From NCBI RefSeq assembly GCF_005670685.2, contig NZ_CP062008.1:5270001-5334000 (forward strand): a DNA stretch of 64,000 bases. The letters are read 5' to 3'. Positions 8,065 through 16,810 of the stretch are shown one piece after another; position 1 is the first letter of the stretch, and the number at the start of each line of letters is the position of its first letter. Below the pieces are notes generated by a model, which saw nothing but the letters and a program-made list of their open reading frames with translations, did not search any database and was not told where the DNA came from. A program made the position numbers and the translations under genes. This DNA is from Mycolicibacterium mucogenicum DSM 44124. GTDB taxonomy: Bacteria > Actinomycetota > Actinomycetes > Mycobacteriales > Mycobacteriaceae.

Positions 8065-8670
8065 ATGGCTGTACTCGCCGAATCCGAGCTCGGCTCCGAA
8101 GCGCAGCGCGAGCGGCGCAAGCGCATCCTCGATGCCACCCTGGCCATCGCCTCCAAGGGCGGCTACGAGGCTGTTCAGATGCGTGCGGTGGCTGAACGCG
8201 CCGACGTCGCCGTCGGCACGCTGTACCGCTACTTCCCGTCCAAGGTGCACCTGCTGGTGTCGGCGCTGGGCCGCGAGTTCGAACGCATCGACGCCAAGAC
8301 CGATCGTGCCGCGCTGACCGGTGGCACGCCGTACCAGCGGCTCAATGCGATGGTCGGCAAGCTGAACCGGTCGATGCAGCGCAACCCGCTGCTGACCGAG
8401 GCCATGACGCGTGCATTCGTGTTCGCCGACGCCTCCGCGGCCGGTGAGGTTGATCACGTCGGCAAGCTCATGGACTCGATGTTCGCGCGCGCCATGAGCG
8501 AGGGCGAACCCACCGAGGACCAGTACCACATCGCCCGCGTCATCTCCGACGTCTGGCTGTCGAACCTGCTGGCCTGGCTCACCCGCCGCGCCTCGGCCAC
8601 CGACGTGAGCAAGCGGCTCGATCTGGCGGTCCGGCTGCTGATCGGTGACGGGGAGCACCCTAAAGTCTGA
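8065..8670 (+). CDS. kstR: TetR-family repressor of sterol catabolism, KstR
   Basis: 201 residues that follow my recollection of M. tuberculosis KstR almost residue for residue: MAVLAESELGSEAQRERRKR at the N-terminus, the HTH AERADVAVGTLYRYFPSKVH, and the C-terminal WLSNLLAWLTRRASATDVSK. KstR represses the large cholesterol-breakdown regulon and is released by an early CoA-thioester sterol intermediate. The ATG chosen follows GGGAGG; an open frame extends about 50 codons upstream but is not conserved-looking. otsB starts three bases after the stop. A consensus KstR box upstream indicates autoregulation. Confidence 0.96.
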   Translation: MAVLAESELGSEAQRERRKRILDATLAIASKGGYEAVQMRAVAERADVAVGTLYRYFPSKVHLLVSALGREFERIDAKTDRAALTGGTPYQRLNAMVGKLNRSMQRNPLLTEAMTRAFVFADASAAGEVDHVGKLMDSMFARAMSEGEPTEDQYHIARVISDVWLSNLLAWLTRRASATDVSKRLDLAVRLLIGDGEHPKV

Positions 8671-8681
8671 CCGGTGCTCCC
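8651..8681 (+). promoter_or_regulatory. Hairpin spanning the kstR stop and otsB start
   Basis: GGGAGCACC (8651-8659) and GGTGCTCCC (8673-8681) form a perfect 9-bp inverted repeat. The kstR TGA lies in the 13-base loop and the otsB GTG start lies inside the 3' arm. There is no following U tract, so this looks more like a translational coupling or sequestering element than a terminator. The role is inferred from structure alone. Confidence 0.5.
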
Positions 8682-9417
8682 GGCTGATCTGATCGCGGCG
8701 CTCGACACCGTCGCCGCCACCCCCCGACTGCTCGTCACCTCGGATTTCGACGGCACGCTGTCGCCGATCGTGAACAACCCTGCCGACGCGCGGGCTCTAC
8801 CCGCCGGATCGGCCGCCCTGCTCGACCTGGCGGCCCTGCCGGACACCTTCGTCGCGCTGGTGTCAGGACGTGCCCTCGACGTCCTGCGCGAGCTGTCCGG
8901 CATGCCGGACTCGGTGCACCTCGTGGGCAGTCACGGCGCGGAGTTCAACACCGGCTTCACGCAGACCGTCGACACCGCGCTGCTGGCCGAGATCGTGGAT
9001 TCGCTCACCGAGATCGCAAGCCGGTACCCGGGCACGGCAGTCGAGACCAAACCGGCCAGCGCCGCCCTGCACGTACGCAACGCCGCGGCGGCCGACGGCG
9101 AGGCCGCCCTCGCCGCTGCGCGCAAGGCGGGGACGCAGTGGGCCGCCGAGCCCACCGAGGGCAAGGCGGTGCTGGAGTTCGCGGTGGTCACCACCAACAA
9201 GGGCTCGGCCATCGACGTCCTGCGGGAGCGCGACGACGCGACCGCCGTGGTCTTTCTGGGTGACGACGTCACCGACGAGAAGGCCTTCGCCCGACTGCGC
9301 GACGGTGACGTCGGCGTGAAGGTCGGTCCGGGGCCGTCGGCCGCCCAGTACCGCGTCGACTCCCCTGAGGACGTCGCGGAGGCGCTGGCGTACCTGGCGG
9401 CGCGCCGGGCGGGTTAG
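8674..9417 (+). CDS. otsB: Trehalose-6-phosphate phosphatase
   Basis: A HAD-superfamily phosphatase of 247 residues that would remove phosphate from trehalose 6-phosphate. Motif I is DFDGTLSPIVNNP, with both catalytic aspartates. A later GDDVTDEKAF supplies the magnesium-binding acidic pair, and SGRALDVLRE belongs to motif II. It is much shorter than the 391-residue OtsB2 of M. tuberculosis, lacking that protein's N-terminal extension, and resembles the compact bacterial form. It begins with GTG three bases after kstR, indicating a shared transcript. Its stop overlaps the stop of the convergent LacI gene by four bases. Confidence 0.88.
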   Translation: MLPADLIAALDTVAATPRLLVTSDFDGTLSPIVNNPADARALPAGSAALLDLAALPDTFVALVSGRALDVLRELSGMPDSVHLVGSHGAEFNTGFTQTVDTALLAEIVDSLTEIASRYPGTAVETKPASAALHVRNAAAADGEAALAAARKAGTQWAAEPTEGKAVLEFAVVTTNKGSAIDVLRERDDATAVVFLGDDVTDEKAFARLRDGDVGVKVGPGPSAAQYRVDSPEDVAEALAYLAARRAG

Positions 9418-10514
9418 GCGGGCGGGCCCGAGGTGCGGCCGCGGACCAGTTCGGTGTCGAGCACCTCGATCACCGGGATCCCGGACCGCGGCGGATTGTT
9501 CAACAGGTATCCGGCCCGGCGACCCTTCTCCAGGCTCGGCTGCGCGACGGTCGTCAGCCCGCGCGCCAGCGCCTCGGGGACACCGTCGAATCCGGTGACG
9601 GTCATCTGGCCGGGCACGTAGATACCGCGCGATCGCAGGTGGTCCATCGCCGAGAGCGCCAGCACGTCGGCAGTGCACATCAGTGCCGTGATGCGCGGAT
9701 TTGCTTGCAGCGCAACGGCCGCCGCCGCACCGCCGGAACTCGGCAGGTGCTCGAAGGTCTCGACCACTGTGAGGGCGCCGGGATTGAGGCCGGCATCGGA
9801 CATCGCGTCGCAGACGCCGAGGATGCGCTCGCGCTGCACATGGAAGTGCGGCGAGGTGAGCCGCTCCGGGTCCGCGACGGCCGACTGCGCGTCGCCGTGC
9901 GGCCAATGCCGCCCGAGCCGCATGGTCAGCAGGCCGATCTCCCGATGGCCAAGGCCGACAACGTATTCCGCGATCCCGCGCATGGCCGCCCGGTCGTCGA
10001 TGCAGACCCGCGACGCGCCCTGCACGTCCTTCGGCTGGTCGACGACCACGATCGGCACGCCCCGCTGCTGAACCACGGGCAGGTACGGATCGTCGTCCGA
10101 GGCCGCGTACACCGCGAATCCGTCCACCCCGGCGGACAGTATCGCCGCGGTGCCGTCCTCGACCGACCGGTTGGGCCCGGCCGCCACCAGCAGCAGACCC
10201 TGCCCGGCCTCCTCGCACGATTCGGCAAGTCCGGCAACGAAATCCAGCGCCGCCGGATCGCGGAACGAGTAGTTGAGGGACTCGGTGATCATGAGCCCGA
10301 AGGCACCGGCTCTGCGGGTGCGCAGAGAACGCGCCACCGGGTCGGGGCCGGGGTAACCCATCTCCTTGGCCGCCGCGAGCACGCGCTCACGCAGCTCCGG
10401 CGAGAGCTGATCCGGCCGGTTGTAGGCATTCGAGATCGTGGTGCGCGAGACCTTCAACTCAGCAGCGAGCGAGGCCAGCGTGGCCCGACGCCTCGGGTTG
10501 GGGCTCCTCGGCAT
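9414..10514 (-). CDS. LacI-family transcriptional regulator
   Basis: 366 residues with an N-terminal LacI HTH, ATLASLAAELKVSRTTISNAYNRPDQLS, the hinge region LRERVLAAAKEMGY, and a periplasmic-binding-protein-like sensor domain ending near residue 340. The start used is the ATG just before PRSPNPRRR; the frame is open for 16 more codons. A LacI-family gene occupies the same place beside kstR in M. tuberculosis (Rv3575c). The ligand is unknown. Adjacency to a trehalose phosphatase gene makes a sugar plausible, but nothing in the sequence shows it. The palindrome upstream could be its own operator rather than a metal-regulator site. Confidence 0.88.
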   Translation of the reverse strand: MPRSPNPRRRATLASLAAELKVSRTTISNAYNRPDQLSPELRERVLAAAKEMGYPGPDPVARSLRTRRAGAFGLMITESLNYSFRDPAALDFVAGLAESCEEAGQGLLLVAAGPNRSVEDGTAAILSAGVDGFAVYAASDDDPYLPVVQQRGVPIVVVDQPKDVQGASRVCIDDRAAMRGIAEYVVGLGHREIGLLTMRLGRHWPHGDAQSAVADPERLTSPHFHVQRERILGVCDAMSDAGLNPGALTVVETFEHLPSSGGAAAAVALQANPRITALMCTADVLALSAMDHLRSRGIYVPGQMTVTGFDGVPEALARGLTTVAQPSLEKGRRAGYLLNNPPRSGIPVIEVLDTELVRGRTSGPPA

Positions 10515-10571
10515 ATTTGTGACGCTAGCGCATCCGATTCGCGCTGCACGGCTACGGTGCACTAGATTTAT

Positions 10572-10586
10572 TGCAAACGGTTTTCA
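10572..10586. promoter_or_regulatory. Zur-like palindrome before the metal ABC operon
   Basis: TGCAAACGGTTTTCA is a 15-base imperfect palindrome with a central G, close to the TGAAAAT-N-ATTTTCA type of box used by actinobacterial Zur. It lies 25 bases before the start of the metal-binding lipoprotein gene. A LacI-type operator is the alternative, because the divergent gene encodes a LacI-family protein and the site has a central CG. Confidence 0.55.
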
Positions 10587-10611
10587 TTAACACTAGCCCA
10601 CAGGAGCACAC

Positions 10612-11532
10612 ATGACCCGGACCAGGCTCATCGCACTGTCCGCCCTCACTGCGCTGGCCTCGGTCACCGGGTTGGCCGCCTGCGGGTCGCAAGGCGACTC
10701 CGGCCACGCCAACGGCGCCGCCAAGGTCGTCACCACCACCAACGTCTGGGGCAGCGTCGCTACGGCAGTGGCCGGCGGACACGCCGACGTCAAGGCCCTC
10801 CTGACCAGCGACGTCGACGACCCGCACTCCTACGAGGCCACCCCGGCCGACGCCGCCGCCATCGCCGACGCGTCGCTCGTCGTCATCAACGGCGGCGGTT
10901 ACGACCACTGGGCCGACGACGTGTTGAAGAACCACAAGAACGTCACCACCGTGGACGCGTACTCGCTGCTGCCGCACAGCGCGCCCGGCGAGGCCAACGA
11001 GCACGTCTTCTACAACATGGCCGTCGCCAAAGCCGTCGCCGCCAAGATCGCCGAGGACCTGGCCAAGTCCGATTCCGCCAACGCCGACGCCTACCGGGCC
11101 AACGCCACTGAGTTCGGCAAGAAGACCGACGCGATCGCCGCCACCGAGCACGCCATCGGACAGAAGCACCCGGGCGCCGCGGTCGTCTCCACCGAACCCG
11201 TCGCGCATTACCTGCTGGCCGCCGCGGGCGTCGTCGACAACACCCCGCACGGCTTCGCCGCCGCCGCCGAAGAAGGCCACGACCCCGCTCCGGCCGACGT
11301 GGCCGCGGTGCTCGACCTCATCAACGGCCACAAGGTCGACGCGCTGGTGGTGAACAAGCAGACCGAGACCGCCGTCACCAAGCAGCTGCAGGACGCCGCG
11401 CGTAAGGCCGCGGTGCCCATCGTCGAGGTCACCGAGACCCTGCCCGCCGGACAGGACTTCCTGACCTGGCAGCGGCAGACCGCGGAGGCATTGGCCCACC
11501 AGCTCGATAGCGCCGCGGCGCCGGGTCGATAA
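10612..11532 (+). CDS. Zn/Mn ABC transporter substrate-binding lipoprotein (ZnuA/TroA-like)
   Basis: 306 residues. The signal peptide ends in LAAC, giving lipidation at Cys24. The mature part is a cluster-9 solute-binding protein: VTTTNVWGSVA at the start, DDPHSYEATPADAAAI with a metal-ligand His, GYDHWADDVL, and NEHVFYNMAVAKAVA with another. It should capture zinc or manganese outside the membrane and pass it to the permease encoded two genes on. It is the first gene of a three-gene operon (lipoprotein, ATPase, permease). Metal identity is not decided by the motifs; the Zur-like box upstream favours zinc. Confidence 0.85.
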   Translation: MTRTRLIALSALTALASVTGLAACGSQGDSGHANGAAKVVTTTNVWGSVATAVAGGHADVKALLTSDVDDPHSYEATPADAAAIADASLVVINGGGYDHWADDVLKNHKNVTTVDAYSLLPHSAPGEANEHVFYNMAVAKAVAAKIAEDLAKSDSANADAYRANATEFGKKTDAIAATEHAIGQKHPGAAVVSTEPVAHYLLAAAGVVDNTPHGFAAAAEEGHDPAPADVAAVLDLINGHKVDALVVNKQTETAVTKQLQDAARKAAVPIVEVTETLPAGQDFLTWQRQTAEALAHQLDSAAAPGR

Positions 11533-11541
11533 TCAGTAACC

Positions 11542-12339
11542 GTGCCTTCTGAAGCGGTCGCCGAACTCACCGGCGCACGACTGTCGTTCGGCGACCGCGT
11601 GCTGTGGGACCGGCTGGATCTGACGGTGCGCCGCGGCGAGTTCATCGCGGTGCTCGGCCCGAACGGCACCGGCAAGACCTCGCTGCTCAAAGTGCTGCTG
11701 CGCCAACAGTTGCTGACCGCCGGCCGGATGACCACCACCGGCGCCATCGGCTACGTGCCGCAGCACCGCTCACTGGACACCGGGCTGACGCTGCGCGGCC
11801 GCGACCTCGTCGGCCTCGGCTGCGACGGGCACCAGTGGGGTTTCGCCGGTCCACGGAAGCGCGCGCAGCGTCGCGCCGTGGTGACCAAGGCACTCGGCCA
11901 GGTCGACGGCGCCCGGCTGGCCGACGTCCCCGTCTCGGTGATGTCCGGCGGCGAACTGCAACGGGTCCGCATCGCGCAGGCCCTGGCGTCCGACCCCGCG
12001 CTGCTGCTGTGTGACGAACCGCTGCTGAACCTCGACCCGGCCAACGCGAAACTGGTGTCAAGCCTCATCGACCAGCGCCGCAAGGACGCCGGTACCGCGG
12101 TCCTGTTCGTCACCCACGAGGTCAATCCCGTGCTGCCGTACGTCGACCGCGTGCTCTACCTGGTCGACGGCCGCTTCCGGATCGGCACCGTCGAGGACGT
12201 CATGACGTCCGAGACGCTGTCCGCGCTGTACCGCGCCGACATCCAGGTCGCCCAGATCGGCGGACAGTACGTCGTCGTCGGTCAGGACGGTGCGGTCGTG
12301 GACAACTCCGAGCATGCGAGCGGACACTGCTGTGAATAA
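11542..12339 (+). CDS. Zn/Mn ABC transporter ATP-binding protein
   Basis: A 265-residue ABC ATPase that would power metal import. Walker A is GPNGTGKT at residues 39-46, the Q-loop lies in YVPQHRS, the signature is MSGGE at 134-138, Walker B is LLLCDEP at 154-160, and the H-loop His is residue 192 in VTHEV. It starts with GTG nine bases after the binding-protein gene, and its 3' end overlaps the permease gene, so the three are one operon. Confidence 0.9.
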   Translation: MPSEAVAELTGARLSFGDRVLWDRLDLTVRRGEFIAVLGPNGTGKTSLLKVLLRQQLLTAGRMTTTGAIGYVPQHRSLDTGLTLRGRDLVGLGCDGHQWGFAGPRKRAQRRAVVTKALGQVDGARLADVPVSVMSGGELQRVRIAQALASDPALLLCDEPLLNLDPANAKLVSSLIDQRRKDAGTAVLFVTHEVNPVLPYVDRVLYLVDGRFRIGTVEDVMTSETLSALYRADIQVAQIGGQYVVVGQDGAVVDNSEHASGHCCE

Positions 12340-13162
12340 CTTCTTCGACACGGCACTGACGGCCGACCTGCTCGGCCGCGATTTCGTTCAGCAGGCCGTG
12401 CTCGCGGCGGCGCTGCTGGCGCTGCTCGGTGGTCTGATCGGACCGTTCATCGTGATGCGGCAGATGTCGTTCGCCGTGCACGGCTCCAGCGAGCTGTCCC
12501 TCACCGGCGCGGCCTTCGCACTGCTGACGGGGCTCAACGTCGGCCTCGGCGCCCTCGTCGGGAGTGCCCTGGCGGCAATCCTTTTCGGCATCCTCGGGCA
12601 ACGCTCGCGCGAGCGGGACTCGGCCATCGGCGTCGTGCTGGCTTTCGGGCTGGGCCTGGCCGTGTTGTTCATCCACCTGTATCCCGGCCGCACCGGCACC
12701 AGTTTCGCGTTGCTCACCGGACAGATCGTCGGCGTCGGCTATTCGGGTCTGGCACTGCTGGCGGTGGTGACCGTGCTGGTGGTCGCGATCCTGGCGGCCT
12801 GTTACCGACCGCTGCTGTTCGCCACCGCCGACCCGGAAGTGGCTGCCGCCCGCGGCGTTCCGGTACGGGCGCTGGGCATCGTGTTCGCCGCACTGGTCGG
12901 TGTCGCGGCCGCGCAGGGCGTGCAGATCGTCGGGGCACTGCTGGTGATGTCGCTGTTGATCACCCCCGCCGCCGCGGCCGGACGCGTGTTCAGCTCCCCC
13001 GTCACGACGATGGTGGCCTCCGTGGTGTTCGCCGAGATCGCCGCGGTCGGCGGCATCGTGCTGTCCCTCGCCCCAGGCGTCCCGGTGTCGGTGTTCGTGA
13101 CGTCGATCTCGTTCGGCATCTACCTGCTGTGCTGGGGCGCGGGTCGGGTCCGTCGCCGGTAA
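12314..13162 (+). CDS. Zn/Mn ABC transporter permease (ZnuB-like)
   Basis: About 282 residues with eight or nine membrane segments, of the ABC-3 metal permease family. It shows the conserved GLIGPFIVMRQMSFAVHGSSELSLTGAAFA region and ALLVMSLLITPAAAAG near the C-terminus. The ATG used overlaps the ATPase gene by 26 bases; GTG at 12332 would shorten it by six residues and is an equally reasonable start. It forms the membrane channel for the preceding binding protein and ATPase. Confidence 0.85.
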   Translation: MRADTAVNNFFDTALTADLLGRDFVQQAVLAAALLALLGGLIGPFIVMRQMSFAVHGSSELSLTGAAFALLTGLNVGLGALVGSALAAILFGILGQRSRERDSAIGVVLAFGLGLAVLFIHLYPGRTGTSFALLTGQIVGVGYSGLALLAVVTVLVVAILAACYRPLLFATADPEVAAARGVPVRALGIVFAALVGVAAAQGVQIVGALLVMSLLITPAAAAGRVFSSPVTTMVASVVFAEIAAVGGIVLSLAPGVPVSVFVTSISFGIYLLCWGAGRVRRR

Positions 13163-13182
13163 CAGGATCAACCACCCCGTCG

Positions 13183-13986
13183 CTACGCTCGCCCCACCGG
13201 TCGGCCCGGCTCGTTGCTCCACTGCGACCACGAACCGGGGAACAGCGCCACGTCCCGGCCGGCGGCCGCCAGCGCGGCCACCGCCACCGCCGCGGTGACG
13301 CCCGAGCCGCAGTAGACACCGTCCACGTCTGCACCGCCATCGGTGCGCAGGGTGCCGTCGGCGGCCAGCACGCTGGGCAGGTTGATCGCCCCCGGAATGT
13401 GTCCGGCGATGGGGTCGATGGGCTCGACGTCGCCGCGGAACCGTTCCGGCGCGCGGACATCGCCCAGGCGCGGGCCCAGGGCCGCCGCCTCGTCGGCGGT
13501 CAGCGTCGGCATGGCACCGGCGTACAAGTCCTGGTGCGTGACGGTGATGTCGCCCGGTGCCGGTTCGACGTCGCCGCGGTCCAGCGGACCGCCCGACGTG
13601 GTCCACGCAGCCAGCCCGCCGTCCAGGATGCGCACGTTCTCGACGCCCGCCGCGCGCAGCACCCACCAGGCGCGCGCCGAGCCGGCACGGTTCCAGTCGT
13701 CATAGATGACCGTCGGCACGCCGTCCCGCACGCCCCAGCGGCGCGCGGCCTCCTGCACCGCGGCGCCCGACGGCAGCGGATGACGGCCGCGCCCCGTGAC
13801 GGTGTGATCCGACAGGTCGTCCTCCAGCGAGACGTACACCGCATCGGGGATGTGCCCGGCCAGGTACTCGTCGCGGCCGTCGGGCTTGGCCAACTGCCAG
13901 CGCACGTCGAGCAGCGTCACGTCGCCGGCGGCGATCAACTGGGCGAGGCCGAACGCGGTGATGAGAATGTCGTCACGAGTGGACAT
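13183..13986 (-). CDS. Thiosulfate/3-mercaptopyruvate sulfurtransferase (two rhodanese domains)
   Basis: 267 residues with tandem rhodanese domains. The N-terminal domain is catalytically empty, with Asp in VIYDDWNRAGSARAWW where the active Cys would be. The C-terminal domain has the active loop GVYCGSGVTA with Cys226, and its entry motif PGAINLP is present. Such enzymes move sulfane sulfur to cyanide or other thiophilic acceptors; the CGSGV loop fits either thiosulfate or mercaptopyruvate types. It converges on the metal transporter operon and is divergent from pxpA with 24 bases between start codons, so the two promoters must overlap. Confidence 0.85.
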   Translation of the reverse strand: MSTRDDILITAFGLAQLIAAGDVTLLDVRWQLAKPDGRDEYLAGHIPDAVYVSLEDDLSDHTVTGRGRHPLPSGAAVQEAARRWGVRDGVPTVIYDDWNRAGSARAWWVLRAAGVENVRILDGGLAAWTTSGGPLDRGDVEPAPGDITVTHQDLYAGAMPTLTADEAAALGPRLGDVRAPERFRGDVEPIDPIAGHIPGAINLPSVLAADGTLRTDGGADVDGVYCGSGVTAAVAVAALAAAGRDVALFPGSWSQWSNEPGRPVGRA

Positions 13987-14010
13987 GGCGGCCAGCCTAG
14001 GCTGGCTGAC

Positions 14011-14769
14011 ATGTCAGTGGTGGACCTCAATGCCGATCTCGGCGAAAGCTTCGGGGTGTGGCGGCTGGGCGACGACGACGCGATGCTCGATCTGGTCACC
14101 AGCGCCAACATCGCCTGCGGGTTCCACGCCGGCGACCCGGCCGGGCTGCTGCGGGTCTGTCACGCGGCCGCCGAGCGCGGCGTGCGCATCGGTGCTCAGG
14201 TGGGCTACAACGACCTGGCAGGCTTCGGCCGCCGCTACATCGACGTCAGCCCCGAAGACCTGACCGCCGAGGTGATCTATCAGATCGGCGCGTTGCAGGC
14301 GCTGGCACAGGTCGCCGGGTCGACCGTCAGCTACGTGAAACCCCATGGCGCCCTTTACAACACGATCGTCACCGATCACGTGCAGGCGCGGGCGGTGGCT
14401 GCCGCGGTGCACGCCGTGGATCCTGCGCTGCCCGTGTTGGGGTTGGCCGGTTCGGCGTTCTTCGCCGCCGCCGACGAACTCGGGTTACGCACCGTGCCCG
14501 AGGCCTTCGCCGACCGCTCATATCGCCCCGACGGACAACTCGTGCCGCGCACGCAACGCAACGCGGTGCTGCACAACGTCTCGACCATCGCCGACCGGGT
14601 GGCGTCCATGGTGACCGCCGGTCGCGTCGGCGCCGTCGACGGTTCCACCATCAAGATCACCGTGAAATCAATTTGTGTACACGGCGATTCACCCGGCGCC
14701 GTCGACATCGCCCGGGCGGTCCGCGAACGGCTGACCACTGAGAACGTACAGATCGAGGCATTCTGCTGA
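14011..14769 (+). CDS. pxpA: LamB/YcsF family protein, 5-oxoprolinase subunit A
   Basis: 252 residues with the YcsF/PxpA signature: DLNADLGESFGVWRLGDDDAML at the N-terminus, ANIACGFHAGDP, GAQVGYNDLAGFGRR, and VKPHGALYN. In bacteria PxpA works with PxpB and PxpC to hydrolyse 5-oxoproline to glutamate using ATP. No pxpB or pxpC lies in this window, so this copy is an orphan here. The stop and the next gene's ATG share one base (TGATG), showing translational coupling to the metallo-hydrolase gene. Lengthy antisense and upstream open frames in this area are coding shadows. Confidence 0.88.
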   Translation: MSVVDLNADLGESFGVWRLGDDDAMLDLVTSANIACGFHAGDPAGLLRVCHAAAERGVRIGAQVGYNDLAGFGRRYIDVSPEDLTAEVIYQIGALQALAQVAGSTVSYVKPHGALYNTIVTDHVQARAVAAAVHAVDPALPVLGLAGSAFFAAADELGLRTVPEAFADRSYRPDGQLVPRTQRNAVLHNVSTIADRVASMVTAGRVGAVDGSTIKITVKSICVHGDSPGAVDIARAVRERLTTENVQIEAFC

Positions 14770-15689
14770 TGCGACCGAAACTCGGACGGCCCGACCTGGC
14801 CGCATACACCCGCTACTTCGACCAGCCGGCCGCCGGCGCCGACTCCCCGCTGACCGTCACCTGGGCCGGCGTCACCACCATGCTGGTGTCCGACGGCTCG
14901 TCGGCGCTGTTGACCGACGGTTTCTTCTCCCGGCCGAGTCTCTTGGCCGTCGGGCTGGGCAAGCTGAGCCCCGCGCTACCACGCATTGATGGCTGCCTGC
15001 ACCGGCTCGGCATCGACCGGCTCGACGCCGTGCTGCCGGTCCACACGCACTTCGACCACGCCATGGACTCCGCAGCCGTCGCCGCGCGCACCGGCGCGCA
15101 ACTGGTGGGTGGGACGTCGGCCGCACATATCGGCCGGGGCGGCGGCCTTCCCGACTCGCAGCTGACGGTGGCCGCTCCCGGCGAGTCGATCACGTTGGGC
15201 GCCTTCGACGTAACGCTGTTCACCGGACACCACTGCCCACCCGACCGCTTCCCCGGCACCATCACCGCACCGGTGGTGCCGCCGGTGCGGGCGTCGGCGT
15301 ACAAGTGCGGCGAGGCCTGGTCCACGCACATCCATCACCGCAGCAGCGGCCGTCGTCTGCTCGCCGTCGGCAGCGCCGGGTTCGTGCCGGGCGCCCTCGC
15401 CGGGCAACGCGCCGAGGTCGTGTATCTCGGGATCGGACAGCTCGGTCTGCAGCCCGAGCAGTACCTCGTCGACTACTGGAACGAGACGGTCCGGACCGTC
15501 GGTGCGCGCCGGGTGGTGCTGACGCACTGGGACGACTTCTTCCGCCCGCTGCACGAGCCGCTGCGCGCGCTGCCGTACGCCGGTGACGACCTGAACGTGT
15601 CGATGCGGGTGCTGAGCCGGCTGGCCGCCGAAGACGGCCTGCCGCTGCACCTGCCGACGCTCTGGCAACCCGCCGATCCCTGGCTGTGA
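14769..15689 (+). CDS. MBL-fold metallo-hydrolase
   Basis: 306 residues of the metallo-beta-lactamase fold. The metal motif is HTHFDHAMD near residue 95, followed by FTGHHCPPDRFPGT and later LTHWDDF. The closest general type is the UlaG/RomA-like group that cleaves phosphodiester or lactone bonds, but the substrate is not recognisable. It is translationally coupled both ways: its start overlaps the pxpA stop and its TGA overlaps the GTG of the ArsB-like gene, so all three genes form one unit. Confidence 0.78.
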   Translation: MRPKLGRPDLAAYTRYFDQPAAGADSPLTVTWAGVTTMLVSDGSSALLTDGFFSRPSLLAVGLGKLSPALPRIDGCLHRLGIDRLDAVLPVHTHFDHAMDSAAVAARTGAQLVGGTSAAHIGRGGGLPDSQLTVAAPGESITLGAFDVTLFTGHHCPPDRFPGTITAPVVPPVRASAYKCGEAWSTHIHHRSSGRRLLAVGSAGFVPGALAGQRAEVVYLGIGQLGLQPEQYLVDYWNETVRTVGARRVVLTHWDDFFRPLHEPLRALPYAGDDLNVSMRVLSRLAAEDGLPLHLPTLWQPADPWL

Positions 15690-16810
15690 ACACCGCACTC
15701 CACGAGATCGGCCGATTGCTGCCGGTCGTCGGGTTCCTGGCCGCCGTCCTGGTGCTGGCCAAACTCTGCGACGACGAAGGGCTGTTCCACGCGGCCGGTG
15801 TCTACATGGCCCGGCACAGTTGGGGCGCCGGACAGTCGGCGGCACGCCGGCTCCTGGTCACCGTCTTCGTCATCGCGGCCGGGACGACCGCCGTGCTGAG
15901 CCTCGATGCCACCGTCGTGCTGCTGACACCCGTCGTGCTGTCGACCGCACGGACGCTCGGCGTACCGGCACGGCCACACGGCTACGCCGCGGCCCACCTG
16001 GCCAACACCGCGTCGCTGCTGCTGCCGGTGTCGAATCTGACCAATCTGCTGGCCTTCACGACCGCGGGCCTGAGCTTCACCAGATTCACCGCGGCGATGT
16101 CCCTGCCCTGGCTGTTCGCCGTCGCCGCCGAATATGTGTTGCTGCGGTGGTACTTCCGGCGTGAACTGCGCGCCGGCGTCGTGGACCGGCCGGCACCACC
16201 CGCACCCGAGATCCCCTATTTCGTCCTGACCGTGCTGGTGCTGACGCTCATCGGCTTCGGCGCCACCTCGCTGCTCGGCCTGGAACCGGCGTGGGCCGCG
16301 TTCGCCGGTGCCGCGGTACTGGCGGTGCGCGCCGTCGTGCGCGGTCACGAGACGATCCTGGGCATCGTGCGGGCGGCCAACGTGCCGTTCCTCGTCGCCG
16401 TGCTGGCGCTGGGCGTCCTGGTGAGCGTCGTACTGGACCTCGGCCTGGGCCGGGTCATCTCGCAGGTGTTGCCACACGGCGCCACCCTGCCGGCGTTGCT
16501 CGGTATCGCCGCCATCGCGGCGGTGCTGTCGAATCTGATCAACAACCTGCCCGCCGTGCTGGTGCTGCTGCCGCTCGTCGCGGCCGGCGGGCCGGTCGCG
16601 GTGCTGGCGGTCCTCATCGGCGTGAACATCGGGCCCAACCTGACCTACCCCGGATCGCTGTCGAACCTGTTGTGGCGCAAAGTCGTCCGCGACGAGATGC
16701 CGGCAGGGGCCCGGGAGTTCACCACCGTCGGACTGGTGACGGCGCCGGTCACCCTGATTCTGGCCGTGACCGGATTGTGGTTGACCTGTTCGATGTTGGG
16801 ACTGCGATGA
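15686..16810 (+). CDS. ArsB-type ion transporter / SLC13-like permease
   Basis: 374 residues with roughly ten membrane segments and no soluble domain. SLDATVVLLTPVVLSTARTLG and NLINNLPAVLVLLPL are the paired re-entrant motifs of the ArsB/NhaD ion-transporter superfamily, and VGVNIGPNLTYPGSLSNLLW-like sequence (GVNIGPNLTYPGSLSNLLW) follows. It corresponds in position to arsB2 (Rv3578). Export of arsenite or another anion is possible, but no arsenic gene accompanies it here. The GTG start overlaps the preceding stop by four bases. Confidence 0.78.
   Translation: MNTALHEIGRLLPVVGFLAAVLVLAKLCDDEGLFHAAGVYMARHSWGAGQSAARRLLVTVFVIAAGTTAVLSLDATVVLLTPVVLSTARTLGVPARPHGYAAAHLANTASLLLPVSNLTNLLAFTTAGLSFTRFTAAMSLPWLFAVAAEYVLLRWYFRRELRAGVVDRPAPPAPEIPYFVLTVLVLTLIGFGATSLLGLEPAWAAFAGAAVLAVRAVVRGHETILGIVRAANVPFLVAVLALGVLVSVVLDLGLGRVISQVLPHGATLPALLGIAAIAAVLSNLINNLPAVLVLLPLVAAGGPVAVLAVLIGVNIGPNLTYPGSLSNLLWRKVVRDEMPAGAREFTTVGLVTAPVTLILAVTGLWLTCSMLGLR

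Noticed and set aside
10515..10562. Longer start of the LacI regulator
   Set aside because: The 16 extra residues are not typical and precede a normal LacI start (PRSPNPRRRATLASLA).
12200..13666. 488-residue minus-strand open frame
   Set aside because: Covers the metal ABC permease and part of the sulfurtransferase in another frame; Arg/Asp/His-rich shadow.
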